64,000 nt of DNA, from contig JAPTMU010000110.1 of the NCBI GenBank assembly GCA_028583405.1, positions 1 to 64,000 of the forward strand, written 5' to 3'. The translations under genes were made by a program, and so were the position numbers. The notes beneath the pieces were generated by a model, which was not told where the DNA came from, did not search any database, and worked only from the letters and a program-made list of their open reading frames with translations. Below are positions 35,320 through 46,054 of the stretch, in pieces; position 1 is the stretch's first letter, and the number at the start of each line of letters is the position of its first letter. This stretch comes from Pogonophryne albipinna (lineage: Eukaryota > Chordata > Actinopteri > Perciformes > Artedidraconidae).

Positions 35320-35915
35320 TTAAAGGTCCCGTGTCATGGCCATTTCTCAAACAGCATCTCTGTATAGTATGTGTATTCACTCTCTGTCCTAAACGGCTTG
35401 TTGGCGCTCCGGCCCCCCCCCCCCCCCCCTCCTCCCTGTGAGCCCAGTGGCCGCCTGCGAGACTGCGAGACAGCGAGACACAGCGAAACTCAGCCCGAAA
35501 CCAGCCCGAACACACACACACCCGCAGCCTGGCTGTGAGTCGGTGTGTGTGCTCACACACCGACTCACAGCCTCGCCGCGTTCCGCCGTCTCAGGGAGGA
35601 GAAATCGGCGGAGCTGCAGCTGAGAAAAGATTGAGTGTGTGTGTGAGGAGCTCCACGGATTGGTCCATTTGGACCAATGGGTCCATTTGGGTTAGGGTAC
35701 GTCACAGAACCCAGGAAGAAAACAATGGAAAAAGAGAAATGTCCAACGAGGCGTTCTGGGGCATCATAGACAGGTATTTTCTGTGTTAGAGTTGTACTCG
35801 CTACAGGGTGTACTTTGAGGGTTTGTGACTCTGCAGACCGTTCACATGCAGAAAAACCTTCATAACACACAAGGGGACGGGAAATAACCAGAAAAGCATG
35901 ACATGGGACCTTTAT
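35320..35915. mobile_element. GC-rich miniature element, TTAA on one side
   Basis: The left end is TTAAAGGTCCCGTGTCATGG and the right end is GCATGACATGGGACCTTTAT. The termini are inverted matches, with TTAA intact only on the left. The interior ends in TGCAGACCGTTCACATGCAG, related to the right end of the 57-bp family. It has a poly-C run at 35412-35429 and a perfect 19-bp hairpin. No protein is recognised. Confidence 0.65.
35531..35572. repeat. Perfect 19-bp inverted repeat, 4-nt loop
   Basis: The arms are GGCTGTGAGTCGGTGTGTG (35531-35549) and its exact reverse complement (35554-35572), with loop TGCT. Confidence 0.95.
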
Positions 35916-36587
35916 TAGCTTTTATTGCTGTCGAGCCATATATAGTTTAAAAGGCATCAAAAGTGTCTGAATTGTTTTAATTGCACAAATTGAGTTAATG
36001 ACAAATAGTTACTTTGAGAAACTTCAAGACAAATAATGGTTAAAAGGAATGTGTGTGAGTTGACCATTTGAAAAAAAGAATAAACCTACAATACTGTCCA
36101 AAAATACAGTTCATTTATTGTCACGCTAATGCTTTAACTAGAAACAAATAAATAAATAATTTTTTTTAGACTTTACGTTCATTCTTTATCTTGGAAAAGG
36201 TTGACATAACAATACACGAAGTTGTGTCTGCCTTCGGGGGTGAATTTCACTTACATTCATTAATAAAAGCATTTTTTGGACTAAAGTTGTTGGACTATCT
36301 GTGCTGCTGGGTACTCAATATGACAATATTAAAGGACAGCTGTGACAAATACATTTCCTCGCTCGTAGAGATAGTAATCAGATTAATGAACAAGTGTTGC
36401 ATGTCATGTCTTGTTCACTGTAAAACGTGCCATGCTCCTTAAGGGATGGTGCACAACCTATTAACAAGATTGAGTCATTTCTACTTCATTGTTTCCAAGT
36501 TTTACCAACAAGATGTGTCATAAATTGACATTCGACCTGTCAGCAAACAGAGAGCAGATTTACACAACTGTTACTTTTATTGTATTT

Positions 36588-36974
36588 AAAGGTGGGGTAG
36601 GTAATTTTGGAGAAACCAGCTCGAGTGCGCTGGAATTTGAAAATACACAGCCGGAAAAAATCTGCCACTTCCTTACAGAGCCCCTCCTCCAACACACATG
36701 AACGCGCACATGACCAATGAGGGCACGAGATGAGTTTGTGCACAGATGGAAGGCTGACAGGCAGGTAGGCCATCCAGTTACTTTAGCCGGGCCGGCTCAG
36801 ATGATTGGTCGTGTTTTTTACAGCGCCACGGCTTCCACAGATGACATTTTTCTATGTATTTATTGTCAAAGCATTTAATGTATTCATTGCTATCGGGATG
36901 TTAAGAGCATTCCATGGAATATAACAAAAAGTGTATCTCGAGCCGGTTTCTCAAACTTACCTACTCCACCTTCA
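36588..36974. mobile_element. Miniature inverted-repeat element
   Basis: The left terminus is AAAGGTGGGGTAGGTAATTT and the right, reversed, is GAAGGTGGAGTAGGTAAGTT. Both continue into a GAGAAACC motif, for about 28 bp of inverted repeat. The left side sits in TTTAAA. No coding sequence is present. Confidence 0.75.
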
Positions 36975-36979
36975 ATTCA

Positions 36980-38200
36980 GCGTGTTTTAATGATCCTAAC
37001 AAACAGGATGCCAGATAGATCTTAATTTCATTATTCCTGGGAACGAGCCGGGCCAGATGATTATGCAAAAACTGGTTTCAGCTGCTTACTCACTCTCACA
37101 TTCTAAAAATATGCACACACTGGCAGGTAAGCAGATTCCAGGTAAAGCAGCATTCAAACTGTGTGACCTGTTTGTAGTTTGAATATTTGAAACTGGTCTA
37201 ACAGGAAGTGCAGGCCTCTGACTCATCACACCTTTTAAACACAAACAATGTTTGACTCCATCAGCTGAATCAACATTTACAAACAGTGGGAGCAAGTGTT
37301 GCTTTTTGATCTTAGAAAGGTGACTCATTAACCATTATAGGTATGACACAACAACGCAAAAAGACAAATATACTCACAATTAAACATAGTTTCTGGGCGG
37401 ACTCATCTGGCAAGCTTTTGGTAAGCCAAAAACACAGGAAAGAAAGATTGAAAAGGGTGATTAGCTGCTAATGTTAGCGAATCCGGCTAACTAGCTACAC
37501 ATAGTAGGCTAGTGACCAAATGAAATGTTAACTAAGATACCCAGTACGATTTTATTAGCTAACTGTTTATTGTTAGGTTACAAATAATGGTTGGGTTGGG
37601 TTGCAAATATAAAAAAGAACCCATTGATGACACATGCTAGATAGATAGCATAGATAGCTAGATGCTGCTATATTTTTCAAAGTTAAGCTAACGTTTCCCA
37701 CTCTATCCTACGTTTTTTTTATTTGCTTACCAAGAAGGTTAAATGTAAAACCTTATTTAGTCTACATGTCAAAGTCCTTTTTTCTTGTAACATTAAAGTG
37801 AAACCATACCAATAAATTAGCTTGTTTGCCTTCGACGTGCATTTTTAGATTGTTAGCATGGTGTTGTGAATGCTATCTAGCCACTAATTGTGTATAAAAG
37901 TATTTTACATGGTTCTTGTAAAAAAAGTAATCTGGAACATTAAAAAGTCAGCATGAACATCTGTTAAACTATGGCCAAATTGAAGGGAATTAGAAACTAG
38001 TACTTATGTATCCCTTTGTCTGAAATCAAGTACCCATACTCGTGTTAACAAGTGAGTTAGAATTTCCATTGGTATACTCAACCGGTATCTATTAAAAAAG
38101 TTGTAACAGAATATAAAATAACAGAAACTCTCAGACTAATTCAGGAAAAACAATCAACACAAACACAAACAACGAACAAAAGAGCAGGGTCACTGCATCC
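36980..38200. other. Intergenic, nothing recognised
   Basis: AT-rich sequence with short TAGATAGATAGCATAGATAGC words near 37640; no gene or element is supported. Confidence 0.5.
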
Positions 38201-38211
38201 ATTACCTCAGA

Positions 38212-38214
<3 letters not shown>

Positions 38215-38303
<89 letters not shown>
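38215..38303. repeat. (GT)n microsatellite
   Basis: About 44 GT units. It faces a (CA)n tract 130 bp downstream, so the pair forms an inverted repeat. Confidence 0.95.
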
Positions 38304-38305
<2 letters not shown>

Positions 38306-38430
38306 TGTGACTCAATGACTGGTTTAATAGAACTACTGGTTCTATATGGGGGCTTTGTGCGTCAGTGTTTCTGTCACAGTCTGATGGTGACAAAAGCTGA
38401 CTTAATGGAGTAGTGCTGAGTGGTAGAGGC

Positions 38431-38441
38431 TGACACACACA

Positions 38442-38505
<64 letters not shown>
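38431..38505. repeat. (CA)n microsatellite
   Basis: About 37 CA units, complementary in sense to the GT tract at 38215-38303. Confidence 0.95.
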
Positions 38506-38509
<4 letters not shown>

Positions 38510-38519
38510 CTATAATGTC

Positions 38520-40320
38520 TATACTGTATTACAATTAAAATCAGAACTTGAATTTATTTTATTGACACACTATTTCAAACTAAAACCCAGATTTTGCAAA
38601 TAATTCCAAATATTCTGGTTTTCTGCTTCCCTGATAGTTCAAAATTAAAATATTTAAAATGACAGATTGCCTGCAGGTGTTTAGGGTTGTGTGTGTGCCA
38701 AATATTCAACATATCCATCTCTAAAGCGTTGCTACTTCCCCAGAAATATTGTACAACTAATTTAATAATAACTCTAATTAGGTTTGTGCTGCTCAAAAGC
38801 ACTGAAAAGTTACTATTTTAAGTATTTTTTTAGAGGTGGTGGAACTAGACTGGTGTGAAGTACAATATCAATGCCGGAGTACGCAAATCATTCACTTTAA
38901 AAACAACTTCTCTAGCAAAGGAACACAAAGTAAGAAAGCAGTCACTCCACTGTAGGTGTGTACAACTCATTCATATAATAAAAGCTCAAATTCTCAACGA
39001 CTAGTCAAACATATTTGTGTGTGTGTGTGTGTTAAGTGGCTCTTTAATGGTTGTGGGAACTGTTGCCGGCTGTCACTGTTGCCATGGTCCGTTCAATAAA
39101 ATGACCTTTACAACCAAACGAGGCCTTTGAATGATGGGAGCGGTATTATCCCTGTTAAATGGTAATGGGCTTTATCCTCTGGGTGGTCCTCTTATTGATT
39201 TAACAGAGAGAGAACTAGTGGTGCAATGTTACTAAGTACATCTACTCAAGTAGAAATGTGAGATATCTTTCTTTATATGCCACTGTATATTTCCACTCAA
39301 CTCCTTTTCTTAGAGGGAAATATTGTGCCTTTTACCCTCAACAGTTTACTTACACATCAAGTATGTTTTCATATAAAAACCCGTTAAATTGTGATAACAT
39401 GTTTTCTTAAAACTGTTTTTACAAGTACATCTGAGACGATTAACCAATTAGTCGATTGAGAGAAAATGATTTGCTTATCATTTGATGTCTAATGTACTTC
39501 TTTATGTAAAATCATTCAGATTTGCGACTTTTCTTTTAATTACTTGAATAACTAATCAGGTTTTTTGTTATTTCAGAATTTAATGCACTACTTTTTCTCC
39601 ATTATATTAACATACTTTTACTTCATACCATTTTCAATGCAATACTTTAAAGGTATTGTAGTGTCTTCCCAGTGTGGTATTAGTACTTAATTTGTACATT
39701 ACATTGCATTTTGTTTATCTTACCATTAGTGCAATCGATTATAAGATACAAACTCAGAAAAGCAAGAAACCTGCAGGTACATTTACTTTCAATCAGCCAA
39801 ACCGTGTTAAGTACTACAACATTGATTTTATTCATCATCAATTGATTTAAGTACAGGGTGTACGTACTTCCTCCACTGCTGAAAATGTAATATGTTAACT
39901 ATATTATGTATATATTTATGGTGCTTTTCAGACTCCACTGGCCTTTTCTGCTTTAAGGCGCAGTACAGCGAGATTCATTTAGAAACACAGTGCTGACCTC
40001 GGTCTGGACAGCTTCACAGCATGGAGGCTCAGAGCCAGAGAGCAGGGGAGCGGCTGCACTTTTTGCGCTTTTGGCTGAAAGATGTCTGCACCTGGTTCAA
40101 ATGAGGACTTTCCACATCGCTGCTGGTGAGGGATTGATGAACGAGAACAAAACACAATCCATTGTGTTTCCATCTGTCTGGCAGAGAGAGGCAAGTGTTT
40201 GCATGTCAAATACTTGTGAGTACAGAACGAAAAGACAAGTCCTGCAAAGTGAGGATGAGCCCTATAATCTCAGCTTGTCACTTCCTGTTTCTCTTAAACT
40301 CTGAGACCATGCTATAACAT
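38520..40320. other. Intergenic, decayed repeat words only
   Basis: GTGGTGCAATGTTACTAAGT near 39220 belongs to a dispersed fish motif that also occurs near 30166 and 40326. No gene is supported; the short frames near 40000 resemble nothing I know. Confidence 0.4.
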
Positions 40321-40401
40321 GTAAAGTGGTGGAATGTAACTAAGTGTCTTTATTTCTCTTATGTACATTGCCTTGTTTGTTATGCTGCTGCAACGCAAAC
40401 A

Positions 40402-40421
40402 TCTATCCATCCATCTATCTA

Positions 40422-40515
<94 letters not shown>

Positions 40516-40545
40516 CATCCATCTATCTATCTATCTATCTATCTA
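40402..40545. repeat. (CTGT)n/(CTAT)n microsatellite
   Basis: CTAT and CCAT units flank about 20 CTGT units. It directly abuts the left end of the fold-back element. Confidence 0.93.
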
Positions 40546-41406
40546 CACTGAACAAAAATATAAACGCAACACTTTTGTTTTTGCTCCCATTTTTCATGAG
40601 ATGAACTCAAAGATCTAAAACATTTTCTATATACACAAAATAACCATTTCTCTCAAATATTGTTCACAAATCTGAATACATTTGTGATAGTGAGCACTTC
40701 TCCTTTGCCGAGATAATCCATCCCACCTCACAGGTGTGGCATATCAAGATGCTGATTAGACAGCATGATTATTGCACAGGTGTGCCTTAGGCTGGCCACA
40801 ATAAAAGGCCACTCTGAAACGTGCAGTTTTGCTTTATTGGGGGGGTCTGGGGGGGTCCGAAAACCAGTCAGTATCTGGTGTGAGGGGTAGGGGTAGGGTT
40901 AGGGTTAGGGTTAGGGTTAGGGTTAGGGGTAGGGTAATGTTGTGAATTGAGTGGCCCATGGTGGTGGTGGGGTTATGGTATGGGCAGGCGTATGTTATGG
41001 ACGACGAACACAGGCCACTCGATTCACAACATTACCCTACCCCTAACCCTAACCCTACCCCTACCCCTCACACCAGATACTGCCTGGTTTTCGGACCCCC
41101 CCAGACCCCCCCAATAAAGCAAAAATGCACGTTTCAGAGTGGCCTTTTATTGTGGCCAGCCTAAGGCACACCTGTGCAATAATCATGCTGTCTAATCAGC
41201 ATCTTGATATGCCACACCTGTGAGGTGGGATGGATTATCTCGGCAAAGGAGAAGTGCTCACTGTCACAGATTTTATTCAGATTTGTGAACAATATTTGAG
41301 AGAAATGGTTATTTTGTGTATATAGAGAATGTTTTAGATCTTTGAGTTCATCTCGTGAAAAATGGGAGCAAAAACAAAAGTGTTGCATTTATATTTTTGT
41401 TCAGTG
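40546..41406. mobile_element. Giant fold-back element with telomere-like repeats
   Basis: The two ends, CACTGAACAAAAATATAAA and its reverse complement, are flanked by TA. The arms (about 40546-40955 and 41013-41406) are nearly exact inverted copies of about 400 bp around a ~57-bp loop, so one strand can fold into a single long hairpin. Each arm carries telomere-like repeats: about five TTAGGG at 40895-40930, and CCCTAA near 41037-41065. The ends are a recurrent fish transposon sequence. TA flanks suggest a Tc1/mariner-like origin; no transposase remains. Confidence 0.88.
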
Positions 41407-41408
41407 TA

Positions 41409-41484
41409 TATATCTATCTATCTATCTCTATCTATCTGTCTGTCTGTCTGTCTGTCCGTCTGTCTATCTATCTATCTATCTATA

Positions 41485-41529
<45 letters not shown>

Positions 41530-41530
41530 C

Positions 41531-41592
<62 letters not shown>
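41409..41592. repeat. (TATC)n microsatellite
   Basis: About 46 tetranucleotide units with a short TGTC block near 41436-41464, directly abutting the right end of the fold-back element. Confidence 0.95.
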
Positions 41593-41639
41593 ATCCATCT
41601 ATCCAAGTACTTTTACTGTGCTGTAGTACACATTCGAGG

Positions 41640-42740
41640 TACTTTACTTGAGTCTTTTCATTCCACTTTCTTCTTCTACTCTACATTTCAGAGGAACTAG
41701 AAAACAAAAGAGAAAGAAATCATGATTCTTTTTTATAAATTAGAACACCTCACAGTTTGTACAAGTGCGTCTAAAAGGATTTTGCATTTCATTTATCAAA
41801 GTCACGACTACAGTTCTTCTTCTTCTCATATGTGCACCTTGTGGAAGGGAAGGCTATTTAAAGAGCAAACAGAGTGGAGGCTAGTTAAAGAATAAAATCA
41901 GAAACAAAGGAACATGCTATACACAACGAGAAGAGGTTGAGGCATAAAACGCAGAGAACAGGAAGGGAGGAGGTGACAAACCCTCAGAGAGGAGCTGAGT
42001 TTTGCAGATGTTTGTTGGGCAAGAGCGGCCATCGACACACATCTGGAGAAATCATCTGTGGTGGAGAATTCTTCTTAACAGGGTTTCTTAAAACAGCTGC
42101 AGGGCTGTTTCGGGTTGACGCATGTTAACCTTATAACTGGGTTGGAATAATCTCCTGAGCACATACACGGATAATGAAGAACAAAAACATGGTGATCTTA
42201 CAGTATGTTGCCTTTAATGTCTTTAAGTTAAATGACAGACTAATGGGAGATTTTTTGGCAGCAAACCTTCAGCAGTTTACCTTCCTTAAGATGTGTACAA
42301 ATTCATTTCAAATTGTATGATGCAAAGTGCAATTTCTCTTGATCATGCAAAGGCTTTTTTTAGTATCATGAACTAATCCAAATGATGGTTTATGTTAAAC
42401 ATTACAGATCTATAGATGTAAGTGTTAGCAATGAGGGATGTGCAAGAGGTCTCCATTGTCAGTAGGCGTGTCTGTTTACTGTATATGTGTATGTGCAAAC
42501 TGTGCATATGTACATACTGTAAGTCATGTGTTCATATGTTTATGTTTCAATAAGTATTGTGTTGTACTGTATTGTATTACATCGTATCGTATTGTATATA
42601 ATGATTATTAGATACACAAATAAGAAAAAAAACATAATATCATCTTCAGTATATTTAAAATAATTTACTAAAACTTTTGTGACTGACCTCCTTTTTTTGG
42701 ATGTGCGCACACTTGGTCCCGCTTCTGTCACTAGAGTTAT
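41640..42740. other. Intergenic, nothing recognised
   Basis: No exon or RNA gene is seen. A short run of TATTGTATTGTA-type words lies near 42560-42595. Confidence 0.5.
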
Positions 42741-42742
<2 letters not shown>

Positions 42743-42816
<74 letters not shown>

Positions 42817-42843
42817 TGTGTGTCTGTGTGTGTGTGTGTGTGT
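42743..42843. repeat. (GT)n microsatellite
   Basis: A GT tract with a few TCTGTG interruptions. It faces a (CA)n tract about 100 bp downstream. Confidence 0.94.
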
Positions 42844-42907
42844 CATGACTAATAGATGTTCAGTCAACAGGACAGATCAACAGATGCTGCGAAGCCCCTG
42901 AAGCACA

Positions 42908-42952
42908 CCGACACCGACACACACACACCGACACACCGACACACGCACACGC

Positions 42953-43022
<70 letters not shown>
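42908..43022. repeat. (CA)n microsatellite with CCGACA and GCACAC units
   Basis: ACACCGAC units grade into pure CA, forming an inverted pair with the preceding GT tract. Confidence 0.92.
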
Positions 43023-43024
<2 letters not shown>

Positions 43025-43377
43025 CTCACTCTTTATGCCACGTGTTAATTGCTGAAGAGGTGCAGTACGGGTCTCTGTGCAGTTTACAATTATATAACAG
43101 CATTTCACATAAAGCTGCAGGATCCTCATTTCCTTACTGTATTTAGTTTCCTCCATGTTGAGGACTTTGACTTTGGATCTTTTGCTCACAGGCTTGGTTT
43201 GGTGCTTCGTCACTGATACTTTTAATACAGACAAGAAAAAATGTATGTTTGTCTGTGAGGACTTCATTTATTCAAGAGGACTTGCTTATCAAATAGCCAG
43301 TTAAGGAGATTCAAGCAGCAAATATAGACATATCACACGCTGTAACTTTTCTCGTGTTGTGGTGCTATTCGGTAAGG

Positions 43378-43693
43378 CAGGGGTGCCCAATACGCCGATC
43401 GAGATAGAGCGGTCGATCGCAAAGGTAGTGTGGGTAGTTTTTTTTAATTTTGAAAGTTAGCTTATCATCCATCCTTACTATGGCATTTGCCACTTGATTG
43501 ACGTACAGGTAAGCCAGTTGTATTGTGCCATACGGGTTCATGCCGTTATGAGGGGACCTCACCTCCTCATCTGAAGCGCACAGCTAGCACCCCCCCCCCC
43601 CTGCTCGCGACACAGATTGGGCAGCCCTGTAGGTCATTTGGGCTTGGTCATTTTAAAAGTAGCTCCCAAGCTGAAAAAGTGTGGGCACCCCTG
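43378..43693. mobile_element. hAT-like miniature element
   Basis: The ends are CAGGGGTGCCCAA and TGTGGGCACCCCTG, strong inverted repeats. Flanking 8-mers CGGTAAGG and GTCTAAGG match at 5/8. The interior has a GATCGAGATAGAGCGGTCGA block and no transposase. Confidence 0.78.
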
Positions 43694-44373
43694 GTCTAAG
43701 GCAACAATGAGTAACTTAGGATTGCATTACAGTAATACAAATGGCAGATGAGAATTGGAAACAGCAGGAAAAACGTGACAAAGAAGTCACATTCCACCTG
43801 TAAATATGCATCAAATCCAACCACAATGTTCTCTTTGATGATAATGTGAGCTGAACTGGAAGAGGCTATATAGCGATTCATTAGGAGCATAAACACAGCA
43901 ATTCATTTGGGCTGAACAACATGTGATTACGTTTTCACTTAACAATGACCGGCCTGTCCGACCAACAAAAGAAAAGTGTCACAGTTACCAGAGCAGGATA
44001 GGATTTTTTGAATGCGATGTTAAGCTGTATGCAGAAGGCGGTGTGTTTGTGCACGTTGGTGAGGTTCATTTATTGATTTGCTTCAAGAAGAAAGAGCTCT
44101 CGCAGAAAAGCTGAGTCAGAAGAAAGAAAGAGGACTGATGAAGACACAGTACACAGCAGATCAATTATATTTAATGTTACAGTGGAGCGTGTGTGTAAAC
44201 ATTAGTATAATTAGTGGTACAAGAAGTACTCAGACCCTTCACTTAGTAAAAACCTCACTGTGGAAATAAGTGATGCAATTAAAACCTTATTCAAGTAAAA
44301 CTATGTTAGTGTTATCATGAAAATGTACCTAAAGAAAGAAATGCAGTTTCTTTCTATTTGATACACTTTTGGA

Positions 44374-44515
44374 TTAAAGGGGACACATTGTGCTCATTTC
44401 AGGTTAACATTAGACATGTCTCCATGCTTTAATGTTCAACAACATTAAGGGAACTTTAGGATTTTAGCCTTTGCAGACAGTTTCATGCAGAACCTATAAA
44501 ACACCAAAGCAAAGC
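44374..44515 (+). mobile_element. Array-free deleted copy of the 57-bp TTAA family
   Basis: TTAAAGGGGACACATTGTGC is followed by TCATTTCAGGTTAACATTAG, then directly by ACATGTCTCCATGCTTTAAT, the block that follows the array in other copies. An internal deletion then joins to GGATTTTAGCCTTTGCAGAC. No 57-bp monomer is present. Confidence 0.7.
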
Positions 44516-44519
44516 AAAT

Positions 44520-45340
44520 AGTTTATTTAGCTCGAGATCCATCTTTAGTTAGATTTTGTGTTTGAAAAGTCCGAATCCTGTCATTCTGAAAGCTGTGCAT
44601 TGATCCTAGAGATGAATATGGATGATCCTGATCAGCAAACACACTGCACAACAGAGGCCATTAATCAGAAGGACAGGAGACTTGTTTTAGTGTGATAAAT
44701 ATGATGAATAAAACATCACATTGTTGCTTATGCTGACAGCAGACTTGGCATTAATCCCGAGTAACACCTTAATCAGGTTTAGAGAGACTCAGTTATTTCT
44801 GTGTACAGTCATGTTCACACCTTTTAAAATCATACAATATACTCCCCCCACCTCCACATGAACTGCATCCTGTACAGCCACATTTCACACTGCAGCAGAT
44901 GTTTCCTGTTGCACTGTGTGGGAGAAATAGATGTTTTTCTTGGACTATGAGCAACAGATGGTGAGAAACAGAAAGGTGTGTTGAGAGATAACACGCTGAA
45001 TCACGCCGCTGTGCAGAGGGAAGGCTGCATTTTTTAGCTGATCACGTTATATGAAATCTAAAGAGATTAAATGAGACATGTTGAGTTTTTGGGAGATGGC
45101 TGAGTTGAGGGATGACGACTTAAATACCAAGTGGGTCGCTAAAAATGCGTTCTTTTACGTTGTTGAGCCCTGAGTATTTTGCACTAACTTAAACAAAAAA
45201 AAGGTCACTCGGCTTATAATGCCCCTTTTGATGTTACAATTCATTTTCTACTAATTAAATACTATCACCTCCATTATGTTGGAGTGAAGAGAGTGTCTGA
45301 TGTATATAATCAATACAATTAAAACCATTTGCACATGCAC
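44520..45340. other. Intergenic, nothing recognised
   Basis: No gene, RNA or definable repeat is seen here. Confidence 0.5.
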
Positions 45341-45343
45341 AAC

Positions 45344-46054
45344 TTAAAGTGCACCTATCATGCTATTTGTAGGCAATAGCATAGGTCTCAGATATACAAA
45401 AAACATGGCTATGAAGTGTTTTGCTCAAAATACCAATCAGATCACCCATTCTAGCCATGCCTCATATCCCTCTATTTCACTTCCTGTTTCAAAAGTCCTG
45501 ATTTGGGTATAAAGCTTTAAAAAAATAAAAAGATTGATAAAAAAATTAAAAAGGAGGGGTCTGAGCTCATGAGGGACCCGGCAGCTACTGTCTAAACTAA
45601 ATGCTGCGGTGATGAAACGCCATATCATGGATCATCAAGGATTCTCTCTGAAACAGAATAGAGCTCAAAGGCTTTCTCTCTTGCCGGTTATACCACAAGG
45701 TGAGTTCCTTTTTACTTCCTGCTTCTTCACACACATGCTCTCCAGTACAGGTTAGCTCTGAGTGTTAGCGATGCTAATGTAAACACCGACCATATTACGT
45801 CCAAAAGAGTCGGGCATTGTTTCTGATAGCAACGTTTCTGATTGGGCCGTGGGTCAACATTTCAGATATTGCGTCATATCGGACGCAAATCTGGATCAGC
45901 TCCGTTGTTCCCCCGTTTTTAGAGATTTGGGTACGGAGGAAAAGAGAGAGGGTTTTATTTTCTGACGCTGCGTGAGTTCCCCGACACACCGGGGACACAT
46001 GTTGATGTAGAAAAGACATCACAAAGTGCATTTTGCATGATAGGTCCCCTTTAA
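45344..46054 (-). mobile_element. TTAA-flanked miniature element, reversed copy
   Basis: TTAA lies at 45344-45347 and 46051-46054. The ends are AAAGTGCACCTATCATGC and GCATGATAGGTCCCCTTTAA. It is the reverse-oriented counterpart of 7167-7861, matching over most of its length, and it contains the subterminal segment (GATGTAGAAAAGACATC) from which the 37-bp monomer appears to derive, in single copy. Confidence 0.85.

Noticed and set aside
40895..41065. Interstitial telomere marking a chromosome fusion
   Set aside because: The hexamers lie in inverted order inside a fold-back transposon and also occur in its truncated copy, so they are part of the element.
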